NCBI GenBank assembly: GCA_035776675.1
Contig: DASTWO010000065.1
Span: forward strand, 1 to 16,192
DNA length: 16,192 nt
Origin: DASSOY01 sp035776675
GTDB lineage: Bacteria; Bacillota; Bacilli; Bacillales; DASSOY01
Direction of reading: 5' to 3'
Below, piece by piece: positions 6,239 to 13,961 of this stretch; position 1 is the stretch's first letter; every line of letters starts with the position of its first letter. The translations under genes were made by a program, and so were the position numbers. The notes under the pieces were generated by a model. It worked only from the letters and a program-made list of their open reading frames with translations, did no database searches and was not told the DNA's origin.

Positions 6239-6265
6239 CTTATCCTTCTTCTTTATGTAAATCAA
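6237..6265 (-). promoter_or_regulatory. Candidate antisense (antitoxin RNA) promoter
   Basis: On the minus strand, TTGATT (6265-6260), a 17-nt spacer and TAAGAT (6242-6237), each four of six matches. The start near 6230 would produce an RNA complementary to the toxin terminator, 3' UTR and CDS, the same geometry as RatA/txpA and SR4/bsrG. Confidence 0.45.
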
Positions 6266-6274
6266 GATGATTTC

Positions 6275-6315
6275 GAAAATTAATTAGAAGGACAAAGTTC
6301 AAGACTCTGTCCTTC
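6275..6315 (-). terminator. Terminator-like hairpin downstream of the ABC transporter operon
   Basis: GAAGGACA (6287-6294) pairs with TGTCCTTC (6308-6315), extendable inward by AG/CT. On the minus strand it is followed by TAATTAATTTTC. It lies about 250 nt past the last permease stop and just before the antisense promoter, so it would insulate the toxin locus from the operon. Confidence 0.5.
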
Positions 6316-6567
6316 CCCGGTTCCGATCTGTTTCAGGAGGTTGAATGGGTCACTGGACTGGGAACATCCGCTTACCGGACACAGCCGCCTGCGCCGGCAA
6401 TAATCATGGAATCAACAGCACGACGATTCTGATTATGCAACACCCGCTCTGAAATCCGGTGTTACGCTATTACCTTATGCGGGATCAGGACAAAGCGTTG
6501 CGGACAAGTGCGGAAGGCGAATGCCGAATTTTTCCGTGGTCTGTTGATATGCGCGACCCAATCATGA
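6316..6567. other. Intergenic stretch without a supported gene
   Basis: About 250 bp between the transporter operon and its likely terminator. An AGGAGG at 6335-6340 precedes a 35-codon frame (6345-6452) that has no recognisable motif. Broken open stretches exist in other frames. It may be decayed coding sequence or a long 3' UTR. I see no RNA gene, repeat or IS. Confidence 0.5.
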
Positions 6568-7386
6568 TCATCCTTTGACAGAGCCGGCCAGAAGACCTCT
6601 GATAAAATATCGACCTGCTAAAATATATACAAGCATTGTCGGTAAAGCTGCAAGTATGGCCCCGGCCATCTGGATGTTCCAATGGACGATTTGACTTCCG
6701 GCCAAATTCTGAAGCGCCACCATTACCGGATGCTGATTGTTCCCCGTAATCGTAATCGCGAACAGGAATTCATTCCAGATGTTCGTAAACTGCCAGATGG
6801 CAACTACGACAAACCCGGTGATGGAAAGCGGCACGATGATATGCCGAAAGATCCGGATGAAGCCGGCGCCGTCAATTTGCGCGGACTCAATCATCGATTC
6901 CGGAATGCTCGCGTAGAAGTTCCGGAACATCAGCGTTGTCAGAGGAATCCCGTACACGACATTAACCAGCACCAATCCGGCAATGGAATTGTAAAGGCCG
7001 ATCTTTTGGATCGTCTGAATCAACGGGATCAAAATGCTTTGATACGGAATAAACATGCCGAATAACAAAGCGGTGAAAATCCACTCGGACCCTTTAAACT
7101 TCCATTTTGATAAAACATAGCCGTTCAGCGAGCCCAGCAATGCGGAAAGAAGCGTTGCGGGAACGACCATAAGCACGCTGTTCCAGAAGTTCGGCGCCAG
7201 TTTGCTAAAGGCCTGTACGTAACTGGAGAAATCAATAGTGCTAGGCAATTGCCACATGGTTGCGAATGACACTTCATCGAATGGCTTCAAACTGGTAACG
7301 AGCAAAACGTAAAACGGGACGAGGAAGCACAAACTGAACAAAATCAAGACCGCATACACAATGCCTTTTGAGAAAGTTCTTGTCAT
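6568..7386 (-). CDS. Carbohydrate ABC transporter permease, MalG type (CUT1)
   Basis: It has 272 residues and six predicted membrane helices, the first at about residues 9-31. The ABC-permease EAA loop, which docks on the ATPase, is at residues 167-186 (ESAQIDGAGFIRIFRHIIVP). The C-terminus FIRGLLAGSVKG is the typical CUT1 MalG ending. ATG at 7386 lies one base after the stop of the upstream permease, with GGGAGG inside that gene's end, so the two subunits are translationally coupled. It is the last gene of the importer operon. No ATPase gene follows, which is common for Bacillales CUT1 systems served by a shared MsmX-type ATPase. Substrate is inferred from the operon's binding protein to be glucose or galactose. 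Confidence 0.96.
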   Translation of the reverse strand: MTRTFSKGIVYAVLILFSLCFLVPFYVLLVTSLKPFDEVSFATMWQLPSTIDFSSYVQAFSKLAPNFWNSVLMVVPATLLSALLGSLNGYVLSKWKFKGSEWIFTALLFGMFIPYQSILIPLIQTIQKIGLYNSIAGLVLVNVVYGIPLTTLMFRNFYASIPESMIESAQIDGAGFIRIFRHIIVPLSITGFVVVAIWQFTNIWNEFLFAITITGNNQHPVMVALQNLAGSQIVHWNIQMAGAILAALPTMLVYILAGRYFIRGLLAGSVKG

Positions 7387-7387
7387 T

Positions 7388-8362
7388 TTACGCCTCCCCC
7401 TTTCGACTCCGAATTAAATACGGAACAATGAAAATGGCCACCAACACCAACATCACAATGGCGATCGCCGCGCCCTGTGCATAGAAGTTTCCTTGAAAAG
7501 TCGTGTTGAACATATAAACCGCGGGCATATCCGTAACAAAGTTGGCACCCGGTCCGGTCATCGTATAAATCAGATCGAAAATCTTCAAGGAAATATGGAG
7601 CATCATCACAATAACCCCGAAAGTGATGGGCTTTAATTGTGGCAGAATCACTTTGAAATAAACCTGTCTTTCGTTTGCCCCGTCAATTCGTGCAGCCTCG
7701 CGATGTTCCTCGGGTATGCCTCTTAAGCCAGCCAGATACATAGCCAGCGAAAATCCGGTCATCTGCCAGGCGGCCGCGATAATGACGGAAATCAGCGCCA
7801 ACGGCAACCCGAATTGAATGTTGAAAATCTCCCAGCTCGGGACAACCGAGGTGTTGGTATACCACTCCGGCGTCCAGCCAAAGTTCTCAAGGATCAAGTT
7901 GATCCCGGTTTTCGGATTCAACACCCATCGCCAAACCACACCGGTGACGACAAAAGACAAAGCCATCGGAAACAGAAAAATGTTGCGGAAAATCGACTCG
8001 CCTTTTATTTTCTGGTCAAGCAGAATCGCCAGAAATTGCCCCATGAACACTACTAATCCAATAAAAAACAGTGTAAAAAAGACCATATTTCTTATATCTG
8101 ACTGAAAACGGAAGGTCTGAAAGATATAAAGATAATTATCAAGCCCCGCGAATGAAAAATCCGGAATCAGCGAATTCCAGTTGCTGAAAGAAACGTAACC
8201 CGTCCAGCCGATAAAACCATAAACAAAAACCGCTATTAAGATTAATGAAGGCAGCAGAAAAAGAACAGCCAGCCATCTGTCTTTGGACAACGGCTTCGAC
8301 TTTTTCTTTCCGGGTTTCTTCCCCATGACCTTCATGGCTTCAGTCGAATCTGAGCTTTGCAA
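7388..8362 (-). CDS. Carbohydrate ABC transporter permease, MalF/UgpA type (CUT1)
   Basis: It has 324 residues from the TTG at 8362. That start is chosen because AGGAGG (8375-8370) lies 7 nt upstream, while the longer frame beginning at 8419 starts inside the preceding terminator. After a Lys-rich cytoplasmic tail, six membrane helices follow, the first at about residues 31-52. The EAA loop is at about residues 221-244 (REAARIDGANERQVYFKVIL). It lacks the large periplasmic P2 insertion of E. coli MalF. It forms the heterodimeric channel with the MalG-type protein encoded immediately downstream. The gap to the upstream binding-protein gene carries a strong terminator, so permeases should be made in lower amounts than the binding protein. 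Confidence 0.95.
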   Translation of the reverse strand: MQSSDSTEAMKVMGKKPGKKKSKPLSKDRWLAVLFLLPSLILIAVFVYGFIGWTGYVSFSNWNSLIPDFSFAGLDNYLYIFQTFRFQSDIRNMVFFTLFFIGLVVFMGQFLAILLDQKIKGESIFRNIFLFPMALSFVVTGVVWRWVLNPKTGINLILENFGWTPEWYTNTSVVPSWEIFNIQFGLPLALISVIIAAAWQMTGFSLAMYLAGLRGIPEEHREAARIDGANERQVYFKVILPQLKPITFGVIVMMLHISLKIFDLIYTMTGPGANFVTDMPAVYMFNTTFQGNFYAQGAAIAIVMLVLVAIFIVPYLIRSRKGEA

Positions 8363-8417
8363 CGGATTCCCTCCTTCTCTCTTTAAATCAAATACGAACT
8401 CATTATGCAATCCGTTC

Positions 8418-8454
8418 AAAAAAACAAAAGAGGAGCCATTAGCCGCTCCTCTTT
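8418..8454 (-). terminator. Intrinsic terminator between binding-protein and permease genes
   Basis: A 10-bp perfect stem AAAGAGGAGC / GCTCCTCTTT (8454-8445 with 8436-8427, 8-nt loop) is followed on the minus strand by TGTTTTTTT (8426-8418). It lies 10 nt after the binding-protein stop. Partial termination here would give more binding protein than channel, as in many sugar ABC operons. Confidence 0.92.
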
Positions 8455-8464
8455 ATCAGAACAT

Positions 8465-9796
8465 CTACTTCTTTAACAGTGAGCTTGCTGACTTTAATTT
8501 GCTGATGAATTGATCAACGTTTTGCTGCGTGACAAAGACATTGACAGCATTGTTAACCTTTGTCAGGAATCCCGGAGACGCCGCAGACCCATGAGCTAGG
8601 CTGAGCGCCAACGAACTGCTTTCTTTCGCCGCCTGGAAATCCTCAATCGTGGATTGGCTGTACACGTTAAATTTAGACTTATCTACATCTGTACGCGCCG
8701 GAATCGAACCTTTAATTTTGTTAAAGGTCACTTGCGCTTCTTTCGTCCCAAGATAAGACAAGAATTTCTTCACAGCATCCGGGTTTTCAACGCCTTTCGG
8801 AAGCCCGAACGAATCGTTGATCACCATGAACGCATTTTCGGTGCCTGGCGTTTCAATCCAGCCAAAGTCCTCCTTCGGTTTCCATCCTTTGGCGACGAAA
8901 TAACCTTCCGCCCAGTCTCCCATTACAGTCATGGCGGCCTTACCGTCAATGACCAGCTGAGCCGCATCCTGCCAGGCCAGAGAAGCGTGGTTCTCATTGA
9001 TATAACCCAGCATTTTCTTGAAGATGTTCGCGGATTCTTTAACTGCCGGGTCGTCGAATGGCAATTCGCCAGTCCACAACTTCGCATATTTCTCCGCTCC
9101 CAATTTACCAAGGAGCGTATTCTCGAACAACATCGTCGCCGGCCAAATGTTCTTGTCACCGAGAGCAAGCGGGGTGACCCCTTTGGCTTTCAACTTTTCA
9201 GCAGCGGCAAAGAATTCTTCAAACGTCTTCGGCGGCTGCACACCGTTTTCTTCGAATACCTTCTTGTTGTAGAAGATCACATTTCCGCGGTGAATATCCA
9301 ACGGCACCGCCCAGACGTGGTCATTTTTACTATTCATGTCAACAATCTTCGGTGGGAAAACGCCATTCCAGCCATTTTCCTCATACAGCTTGTCAAGCGG
9401 CGCCATTTTCCCGGCATCCACCCACGTGAACAATTCCGCTCCGCCATGTACCTGGAACGTCGCAGGCGGATCCCCGCCTTGCATCCGCGTCGCCAGAACA
9501 GCTTTCGCATTCGAACCGGCACCGCCGGCAACAGCCGCATTCACAGCGTTAATGTTCGGATACTTCTCTTCAAACCCTTTCAACAAAGCTTTCAGCGCGT
9601 CGGCTTCCCCGCCGGCTGTCCACCAGCTGAAAATTTCAAGCTTCACCTTATCTCCGCCCGAAGCGTTGCCCGAGCCGTTTCCTTCTCCTTCTCCGGAGGA
9701 TTCCGAATTTCCGGAATCGCCGGAGTTTCCGCAAGCCGCGAGAATTAAGCTTAAAGCCATAATCATCGCCGCAAAAACACGAAATTGCTTCTTCAC
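8465..9796 (-). CDS. Sugar-binding lipoprotein of ABC importer, Thermus glucose/galactose-binding-protein-like
   Basis: It has 443 residues from GTG 9796; the overlapping ATG at 9798 meets TGA at once. GGGGG is 7 nt upstream. The signal peptide ends in lipobox ILAAC with Cys22 as the lipidated residue. A Gly/Ser/Glu linker (about 23-48) tethers the domain to the membrane. The mature domain is a family 1 solute-binding protein. Its motifs recall the Thermus thermophilus glucose-binding protein from memory: FSWWTAGGEADALKAL, VAGGAGSNAKAVLATRMQGG, FQVHGG (Gln115-His117), LDIHRGNVIFYN, MGDWAEGY, DSFGLPKG, KGSIPAR and LAHGSAA. That Thermus protein binds glucose and galactose, so this probably captures one or both, consistent with the nearby gal genes. 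A perfect cre site precedes it. Confidence 0.95.
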   Translation of the reverse strand: MKKQFRVFAAMIMALSLILAACGNSGDSGNSESSGEGEGNGSGNASGGDKVKLEIFSWWTAGGEADALKALLKGFEEKYPNINAVNAAVAGGAGSNAKAVLATRMQGGDPPATFQVHGGAELFTWVDAGKMAPLDKLYEENGWNGVFPPKIVDMNSKNDHVWAVPLDIHRGNVIFYNKKVFEENGVQPPKTFEEFFAAAEKLKAKGVTPLALGDKNIWPATMLFENTLLGKLGAEKYAKLWTGELPFDDPAVKESANIFKKMLGYINENHASLAWQDAAQLVIDGKAAMTVMGDWAEGYFVAKGWKPKEDFGWIETPGTENAFMVINDSFGLPKGVENPDAVKKFLSYLGTKEAQVTFNKIKGSIPARTDVDKSKFNVYSQSTIEDFQAAKESSSLALSLAHGSAASPGFLTKVNNAVNVFVTQQNVDQFISKLKSASSLLKK

Positions 9797-9821
9797 ATTT
9801 GTTCCCCCTTCGTTTAATCAA

Positions 9822-9835
9822 TGAAACCGTTATCA
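9822..9835. promoter_or_regulatory. cre site (CcpA catabolite repression) upstream of the importer operon
   Basis: TGATAACGGTTTCA on the minus strand (TGAAACCGTTATCA on plus) fits TGWNANCGNTNWCA at all 14 positions. It lies 25 nt before the GTG start of the binding protein and just downstream of the predicted promoter, the classic roadblock position for CcpA. Confidence 0.8.
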
Positions 9836-9846
9836 TCTTTGATGTT

Positions 9847-9875
9847 AAAATAAATGCCCGTCTTGTGGGGGTGAA
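9847..9875 (-). promoter_or_regulatory. Candidate promoter of the importer operon
   Basis: On the minus strand, TTCACC (9875-9870), a 17-nt spacer and TATTTT (9852-9847), each four of six matches, start about 9840. The weakness suits an activator-dependent promoter driven by the upstream AraC-type response regulator. Confidence 0.4.
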
Positions 9876-9886
9876 TCTTCTTCACT

Positions 9887-9916
9887 ATTTTGCGATTTCC
9901 TGTATTTTCTTGCGAA
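9887..9916. promoter_or_regulatory. Direct repeat TCGCAA, 20 bp apart: candidate response-regulator site
   Basis: On the minus strand TCGCAA occurs at 9915-9910 and 9895-9890, exactly 20 bp apart, with further matches between the units (about 13 of 20). Helically phased direct repeats just upstream of a weak -35 are the usual target form of AraC-family activators. Confidence 0.4.
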
Positions 9917-9937
9917 AGGGGTTTCATACCCTGGCTC

Positions 9938-11485
9938 TTATTGTTGGGAGACCGAAGCACGGTATTGACTGGGGGAACGGCCCGCGCTCTTCTTGAAAAC
10001 CCTGCTGAAATAATTTGGGTCGTGGTAACCGACTTCAAAACAAATTTCTTTCAAACTCATTCGAGTCGACTTTAATAATGTTTTCGCCCTGCGAATCCTT
10101 ACCTCCGTCAGATATTCAATGAAGGTGCTGCCGTTGTATTCCTTGAATAATTTACTGAAATAGTAGGGGCTGAGCTCTACATGGACCGCTACCTTTTCAA
10201 GGGTGATCGATTCATGATATCGGCTGTCAATGTATCGTCTCGCCTCTTCAAGTAGGCTGTAGGCGTTTTCCGATTGCCAAAGGTGGATTTGTTCAGCCGC
10301 GCGGGCCACCCGTACTCTCGCCCATTCCCTCATTTGCCGGTTATCTGCGTCCTCCGTATATAGGGGAGTCATCTGTGCGGATATCCCCATTTCCTCAGCC
10401 AATTTCGCCAGCATAAAGGATAAATTTCTCAGCCGGCTTTGAATCGTTTCCGGCGCATCGCTCAATTCCGGAACATACCTTTCGAAAGCGGAAAGGGCAC
10501 CGTCAGAATCGCCATCTTTAACCGCCTCCAGCAACTGTTTTTCTATTTTAATGACATCAGGTTCCGATTGTCCCGCAAGTGAAGGATGATAACCATTGTA
10601 ACGAACGTTTTCGTTTGTTTGTTCAAGTGCGACAAGCGCTTCCTCGTACGAGCGAGAGAAGTTCTCCACTTCAGAAACCGATGTGCCGATTCCAATGCGC
10701 GCCTCTATAAAATCAAAATTCCTGTCAAATTCGTGAAGAATTTCTTTTACCATTCCTATCCCTTGAGAACGGGCGGTTCTTCCGTCTTCTTTCGCGATAA
10801 CCAGAACGGGAATCATCCCGGCCGTCATTGGCCCCACCAGGCACTCCGCTTTTTCCGTAAACGCCTTTTTCAGCCATTCATAAATTTCCTTATTCTTCGC
10901 TTTCAGCTTCTCCTCTTTCGGAAATGACAAGCGGCAAACCACCGCGTAAACTCCTCCTTCACCAAGCTCCAGAAAGTCACGCCATTCCGACGCTTCTGTT
11001 TCTTGCACATGATCCATCAGGAGGGAGCTCACCCATTCGGAGCGAACAAACGTCAACGCCCGCCCCAACTGATCCTCCAGCTTCGCGCGCTTCCTGCTCT
11101 CTTCTTTTTCCGAGCCTACTTCTTCAACCACGCGCTTGACCGTTTCGATAATTTCGCTTTTGCGGCTTGGCTTCAACAAATACTCCTTCACGCCTTCTTG
11201 CATCGCTTCCCGCGCGTATTCAAACGTATCAAACGCGGACACCATGATAAACTTCGTCTCCGGACGCGCCTTTTTAATCCGCCGCACCGCTTCCAGTCCG
11301 TCCATTCCCGGCATCTTGATATCCATCAGGATAATGTCCGGTTCCAGTTCAGCCGCCAACCTGACCGCTTCTTTCCCATTCGCGGCTTCCCCCGCTACTT
11401 CCACGTTGTCAATTCCCCTTGTCAGCATCAGCCGCATAGCTTGCCGCTCAATGGCCTCATCATCCACGATCAACAACTTGTACAT
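9938..11485 (-). CDS. Response regulator, YesN type (receiver plus AraC-family HTH)
   Basis: It has 515 residues. The N-terminal receiver (about 1-120) has the acidic pair Asp8-Asp9 (IVDDE), phospho-acceptor Asp55 (LMDIKMPG), Ser83 (MVSAFD) and Lys105 (YLLKPS). A long middle region (about 125-400) without a clear enzyme motif is typical of YesN proteins. The C-terminal AraC/XylS domain (about 405-512) carries two HTH motifs, ITLEKVAVHVELSPYYFSKLF and MSLKEICFEVGYHDPNYFSRVF. The start overlaps the end of the kinase gene by 26 bp, so the pair is coupled. It most likely activates the importer operon lying directly downstream, where a TCGCAA direct repeat is found, when phosphorylated by the kinase in response to extracellular sugar. 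Confidence 0.95.
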   Translation of the reverse strand: MYKLLIVDDEAIERQAMRLMLTRGIDNVEVAGEAANGKEAVRLAAELEPDIILMDIKMPGMDGLEAVRRIKKARPETKFIMVSAFDTFEYAREAMQEGVKEYLLKPSRKSEIIETVKRVVEEVGSEKEESRKRAKLEDQLGRALTFVRSEWVSSLLMDHVQETEASEWRDFLELGEGGVYAVVCRLSFPKEEKLKAKNKEIYEWLKKAFTEKAECLVGPMTAGMIPVLVIAKEDGRTARSQGIGMVKEILHEFDRNFDFIEARIGIGTSVSEVENFSRSYEEALVALEQTNENVRYNGYHPSLAGQSEPDVIKIEKQLLEAVKDGDSDGALSAFERYVPELSDAPETIQSRLRNLSFMLAKLAEEMGISAQMTPLYTEDADNRQMREWARVRVARAAEQIHLWQSENAYSLLEEARRYIDSRYHESITLEKVAVHVELSPYYFSKLFKEYNGSTFIEYLTEVRIRRAKTLLKSTRMSLKEICFEVGYHDPNYFSRVFKKSAGRSPSQYRASVSQQ

Positions 11486-12926
11486 CCTCTTCGCCCTCCT
11501 CTCTCCTTGGCGGAATCACTAACGTTACCTTTGTTCCCTTTCCTTCCCCGGACGCTATCTCGACCAATCCTTGTCTCCCATAAAACAACTCCAGCCGTTT
11601 GATGACGTTCTTCACACCCAGGCCAGTAGAATGGCCCCTTCTGTCTTCATGACCGCTTTCATCCTCCGGGTCCAGCAGCCGCTCACGCGTTTCCTCATCC
11701 ATCCCAATCCCGTTATCCGCCACTTCAATGATGACACCACCGTCCGCGGCACGTTCGATCCGAAGCTGAATTTCCGCCCCTTCTTCATAGGATTCAATCC
11801 CATGGATGAAAGAGTTCTCCACTACCGGCTGCAAGGTCATATTGGGAATCTCCACTCCCAAACAAGACTCGTTGATTTCCGTTTTGAAAGTCACACGATC
11901 TCCGAAACGGGCTGTCTGCAGGAAGAAATATTCACGAATGATCTCCACTTCTTTCCCGAGTGTTGTCGGCTTTTCAAGGCTGGAAAGGTTGTGCCGCAGC
12001 AGCGCTGCCGTCGATTCAATCAATTCGCTGGTCCGGTCCGCTTCCTCAAGATAGGCGGTTTTCGAGACAGTGTTGAGAATATTGAACAAAAAATGCGGAT
12101 TAATTTGGCTTTGAAGGCTTTTCAGCTCCATCTCTTTCAACAACTGGTCAAGCTCCGACTTTTGTTTAATCTCCTCAATCATCTCGTACGTGTTGGTCCG
12201 CATATCATTAAAAGTGTGGGTGAGAAACCGCAGTTCATCCTTCGTTGACACCTCGACGGGCTCACCGTCAAATTTACCTCGTGAAATCTCCTCTGCCGCT
12301 AGAGTCAGCCGGCTAATAGGCCTTGTAATCCCCTGGGAAAACCAAACCGCAAACAAAGTGCACAACAAGAAGGTCGATATGAAAACGAAAATCCCCATTG
12401 AATTGAAATAAGCGCTTTTCCGGCTCATGTCCCGATAAAATCCGTGAAAATTGTTCAGTTCGTTGTTTAACAAGTCAAGCGTGGTCTCCCGGATGAATAA
12501 AGAAATGTTCTCCGCATTTGTTAAATGAGAGGAATAACGATTGAGTTTGCCAGTCTGATAGGCTCTGGAGACGATCGCGCACTGTTCCAGAAAACTTGTA
12601 ATCATGTGGGAATAGTTTTCCACTGTCAGATAATTACCCTCGGTAACAATGACCGGGAGTTTAGCTTGCTCCGCCTTCAATGCTCGCCGAGCATCTAAAT
12701 AATCCTCGTAAACTTCCGATGTCTGTTCTACCAGATACGCGTTCAACTTCTCATAAACATCCGTTGTGCGTTGTGAAACCTCATTCAACAGGAAGAACCG
12801 ATTGAGAATCCGATTGTATTGGCTGATCGAATGTTGATTGTTTTGATACAAAAGAAAGGCGACACCGTTCATTAACACGACAAGGACTAACAAAAAAATA
12901 AGTAATTTCGTTCGAATGCGAATCAT
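11460..12926 (-). CDS. Sensor histidine kinase, YesM type
   Basis: It has 488 residues. Membrane helix 1 is at about residues 7-27, an extracellular sensor region at 28-173, and helix 2 at about 175-197. A HAMP domain follows (about 198-250), beginning GITRPISRLTLAAEEISRG. The His_kinase domain has the phospho-acceptor His278 in SQINPHFLFNILN. The ATPase domain has the N box VVENSFIHG (368-376), G1 DNGIGM (404-409) and G2 GLGVKN (435-440). The ATG at 12926 overlaps the stop of the upstream sugar-binding-protein gene by 4 bp (ATGA). Its extracellular domain is the likely partner of that binding protein. The organisation equals AraP-AraS-AraT-type three-component systems, in which ligand binding outside modulates the kinase. 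Confidence 0.95.
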   Translation of the reverse strand: MIRIRTKLLIFLLVLVVLMNGVAFLLYQNNQHSISQYNRILNRFFLLNEVSQRTTDVYEKLNAYLVEQTSEVYEDYLDARRALKAEQAKLPVIVTEGNYLTVENYSHMITSFLEQCAIVSRAYQTGKLNRYSSHLTNAENISLFIRETTLDLLNNELNNFHGFYRDMSRKSAYFNSMGIFVFISTFLLCTLFAVWFSQGITRPISRLTLAAEEISRGKFDGEPVEVSTKDELRFLTHTFNDMRTNTYEMIEEIKQKSELDQLLKEMELKSLQSQINPHFLFNILNTVSKTAYLEEADRTSELIESTAALLRHNLSSLEKPTTLGKEVEIIREYFFLQTARFGDRVTFKTEINESCLGVEIPNMTLQPVVENSFIHGIESYEEGAEIQLRIERAADGGVIIEVADNGIGMDEETRERLLDPEDESGHEDRRGHSTGLGVKNVIKRLELFYGRQGLVEIASGEGKGTKVTLVIPPRREEGEEDVQVVDRG

Positions 12927-13927
12927 GGCGCCACCTTCACTTGGTTAGAGGAGGGTTCGCTGAGAGGCAAATCTTTCGCTTGAATGACTCTCGTTGAAGT
13001 CGCATTGATTTTCGGAACGTTCTCCCCTTTGACGATAGCGACCATCATCTTTACACTTTGATACCCCATTTGATAAGGCCGCTGGGCAACGGTCGCTTCT
13101 ATTTTCCCCTTTTCGATCAGCCGCAAGGTGGCCGGCAATTTATCAAAAGCCAGAATGTACACATCATCTGTTTTTCCGAGACGCTGGACAGTAGCCGAAA
13201 TGCCGAGCCCGTCAAGGGCGCTTGTCCCGAAGAAAACCGTCACATCTGGATGATTTTTGAAAATCTCATAGGTTTGTTCAGCCGCTTGAACCCGCGATAT
13301 ATGCGAAGCCTTAACGGCGACGATTTCAATGTCTTGATCCGCCTTCACAGCATCCCGAAACCCTTGTACCCGTTGTTTCTGGCTCTTGGAACGAAAGCTC
13401 CCGGTAATAATGCCGACTTTGACCTCTCCATTCATTTTATGGATAAGGAAGCGGCCAGCCATCTTGCCCGCCTGATAATTATCGGTTCCCACATAGGCGA
13501 TTCGGCGGCTGTCCAAGGCGTCGGTATCTACGGTTACGACAGGAATTCCTTGTTGAATAGCCCTGTTGATCACCGGGGTTATTTCCTTGTTCAAACCTTG
13601 CGTAATAATGCCGTCCACCTTTGAGGCTATGGCCATCTTCATCACTCGAATGTGTTTCTCCATGTCTGTTTGAACGGGGCCGTTGTATTCTACAACAGCG
13701 TCATATTTTGCGGCCGCCTCTTTGGCGCCGTTACCAACAAGCCGCCAATACGGATTATCCATTTCTTCAGGAATGAGAATAAAATGATACCTCGGGCGGT
13801 CGAAACCGGCTGCATTGGAAAGCTCAGGATCAAATTGAAGCGCCTTCACCATGAAATAAACCGTCAACACAAAAGATAGAATCAGTAAAGCCAGTAAAGC
13901 AGGATAAATCAAACGGCGAATCTTCAA
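12923..13927 (-). CDS. Membrane-anchored RbsB-type sugar-binding protein, sensor of a three-component system
   Basis: It has 334 residues from TTG 13927, chosen because GGGAGG lies 8 nt upstream. One N-terminal hydrophobic helix (about residues 7-28) has no lipobox cysteine, so it is probably an uncleaved anchor exposing the domain outside. Residues about 47-320 form a type I periplasmic-binding fold of the ribose/galactose class: RYHFILIPEEMDNPYWRLVGNG, DGIITQGLN, IPVVTVDTDA, YVGTDNYQAGKMAGRFL, GFRDAV, AFDKLP and ATVAQRPYQMGYQSV. It lies at the head of a kinase and regulator pair and not next to RbsAC genes, so it is likely a sensor and not a transport component, as known for AraP of Geobacillus and XylFII of Clostridium. 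The ligand is inferred to be an aldose; galactose is a guess from context. Confidence 0.9.
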   Translation of the reverse strand: MKIRRLIYPALLALLILSFVLTVYFMVKALQFDPELSNAAGFDRPRYHFILIPEEMDNPYWRLVGNGAKEAAAKYDAVVEYNGPVQTDMEKHIRVMKMAIASKVDGIITQGLNKEITPVINRAIQQGIPVVTVDTDALDSRRIAYVGTDNYQAGKMAGRFLIHKMNGEVKVGIITGSFRSKSQKQRVQGFRDAVKADQDIEIVAVKASHISRVQAAEQTYEIFKNHPDVTVFFGTSALDGLGISATVQRLGKTDDVYILAFDKLPATLRLIEKGKIEATVAQRPYQMGYQSVKMMVAIVKGENVPKINATSTRVIQAKDLPLSEPSSNQVKVAP

Positions 13928-13961
13928 TACGGTTCCCTCCCGAAGAACGACCTGTCCTTTC

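Noticed and set aside
6345..6452. 35-codon plus-strand frame after AGGAGG
   Set aside because: The ribosome binding site is only 4 nt away, and the peptide has no family motif, membrane helix or supporting promoter and terminator. Kept only as a note in the intergenic entry.
8363..8419. Longer N-terminus for the MalF-type permease
   Set aside because: It would begin within the T tail of the terminator at 8418-8454; the TTG at 8362 has an ideal AGGAGG.
8654..9748. 364-codon plus-strand open frame
   Set aside because: It lies wholly antisense to the sugar-binding lipoprotein gene, has Arg/Phe-rich unnatural composition and no recognisable domain; it is a shadow of codon bias.
9918..9930. Small GGGT...ACCC hairpin after the response-regulator stop
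   Set aside because: Only a 4-bp stem with a poor T tail; too weak to call a terminator.
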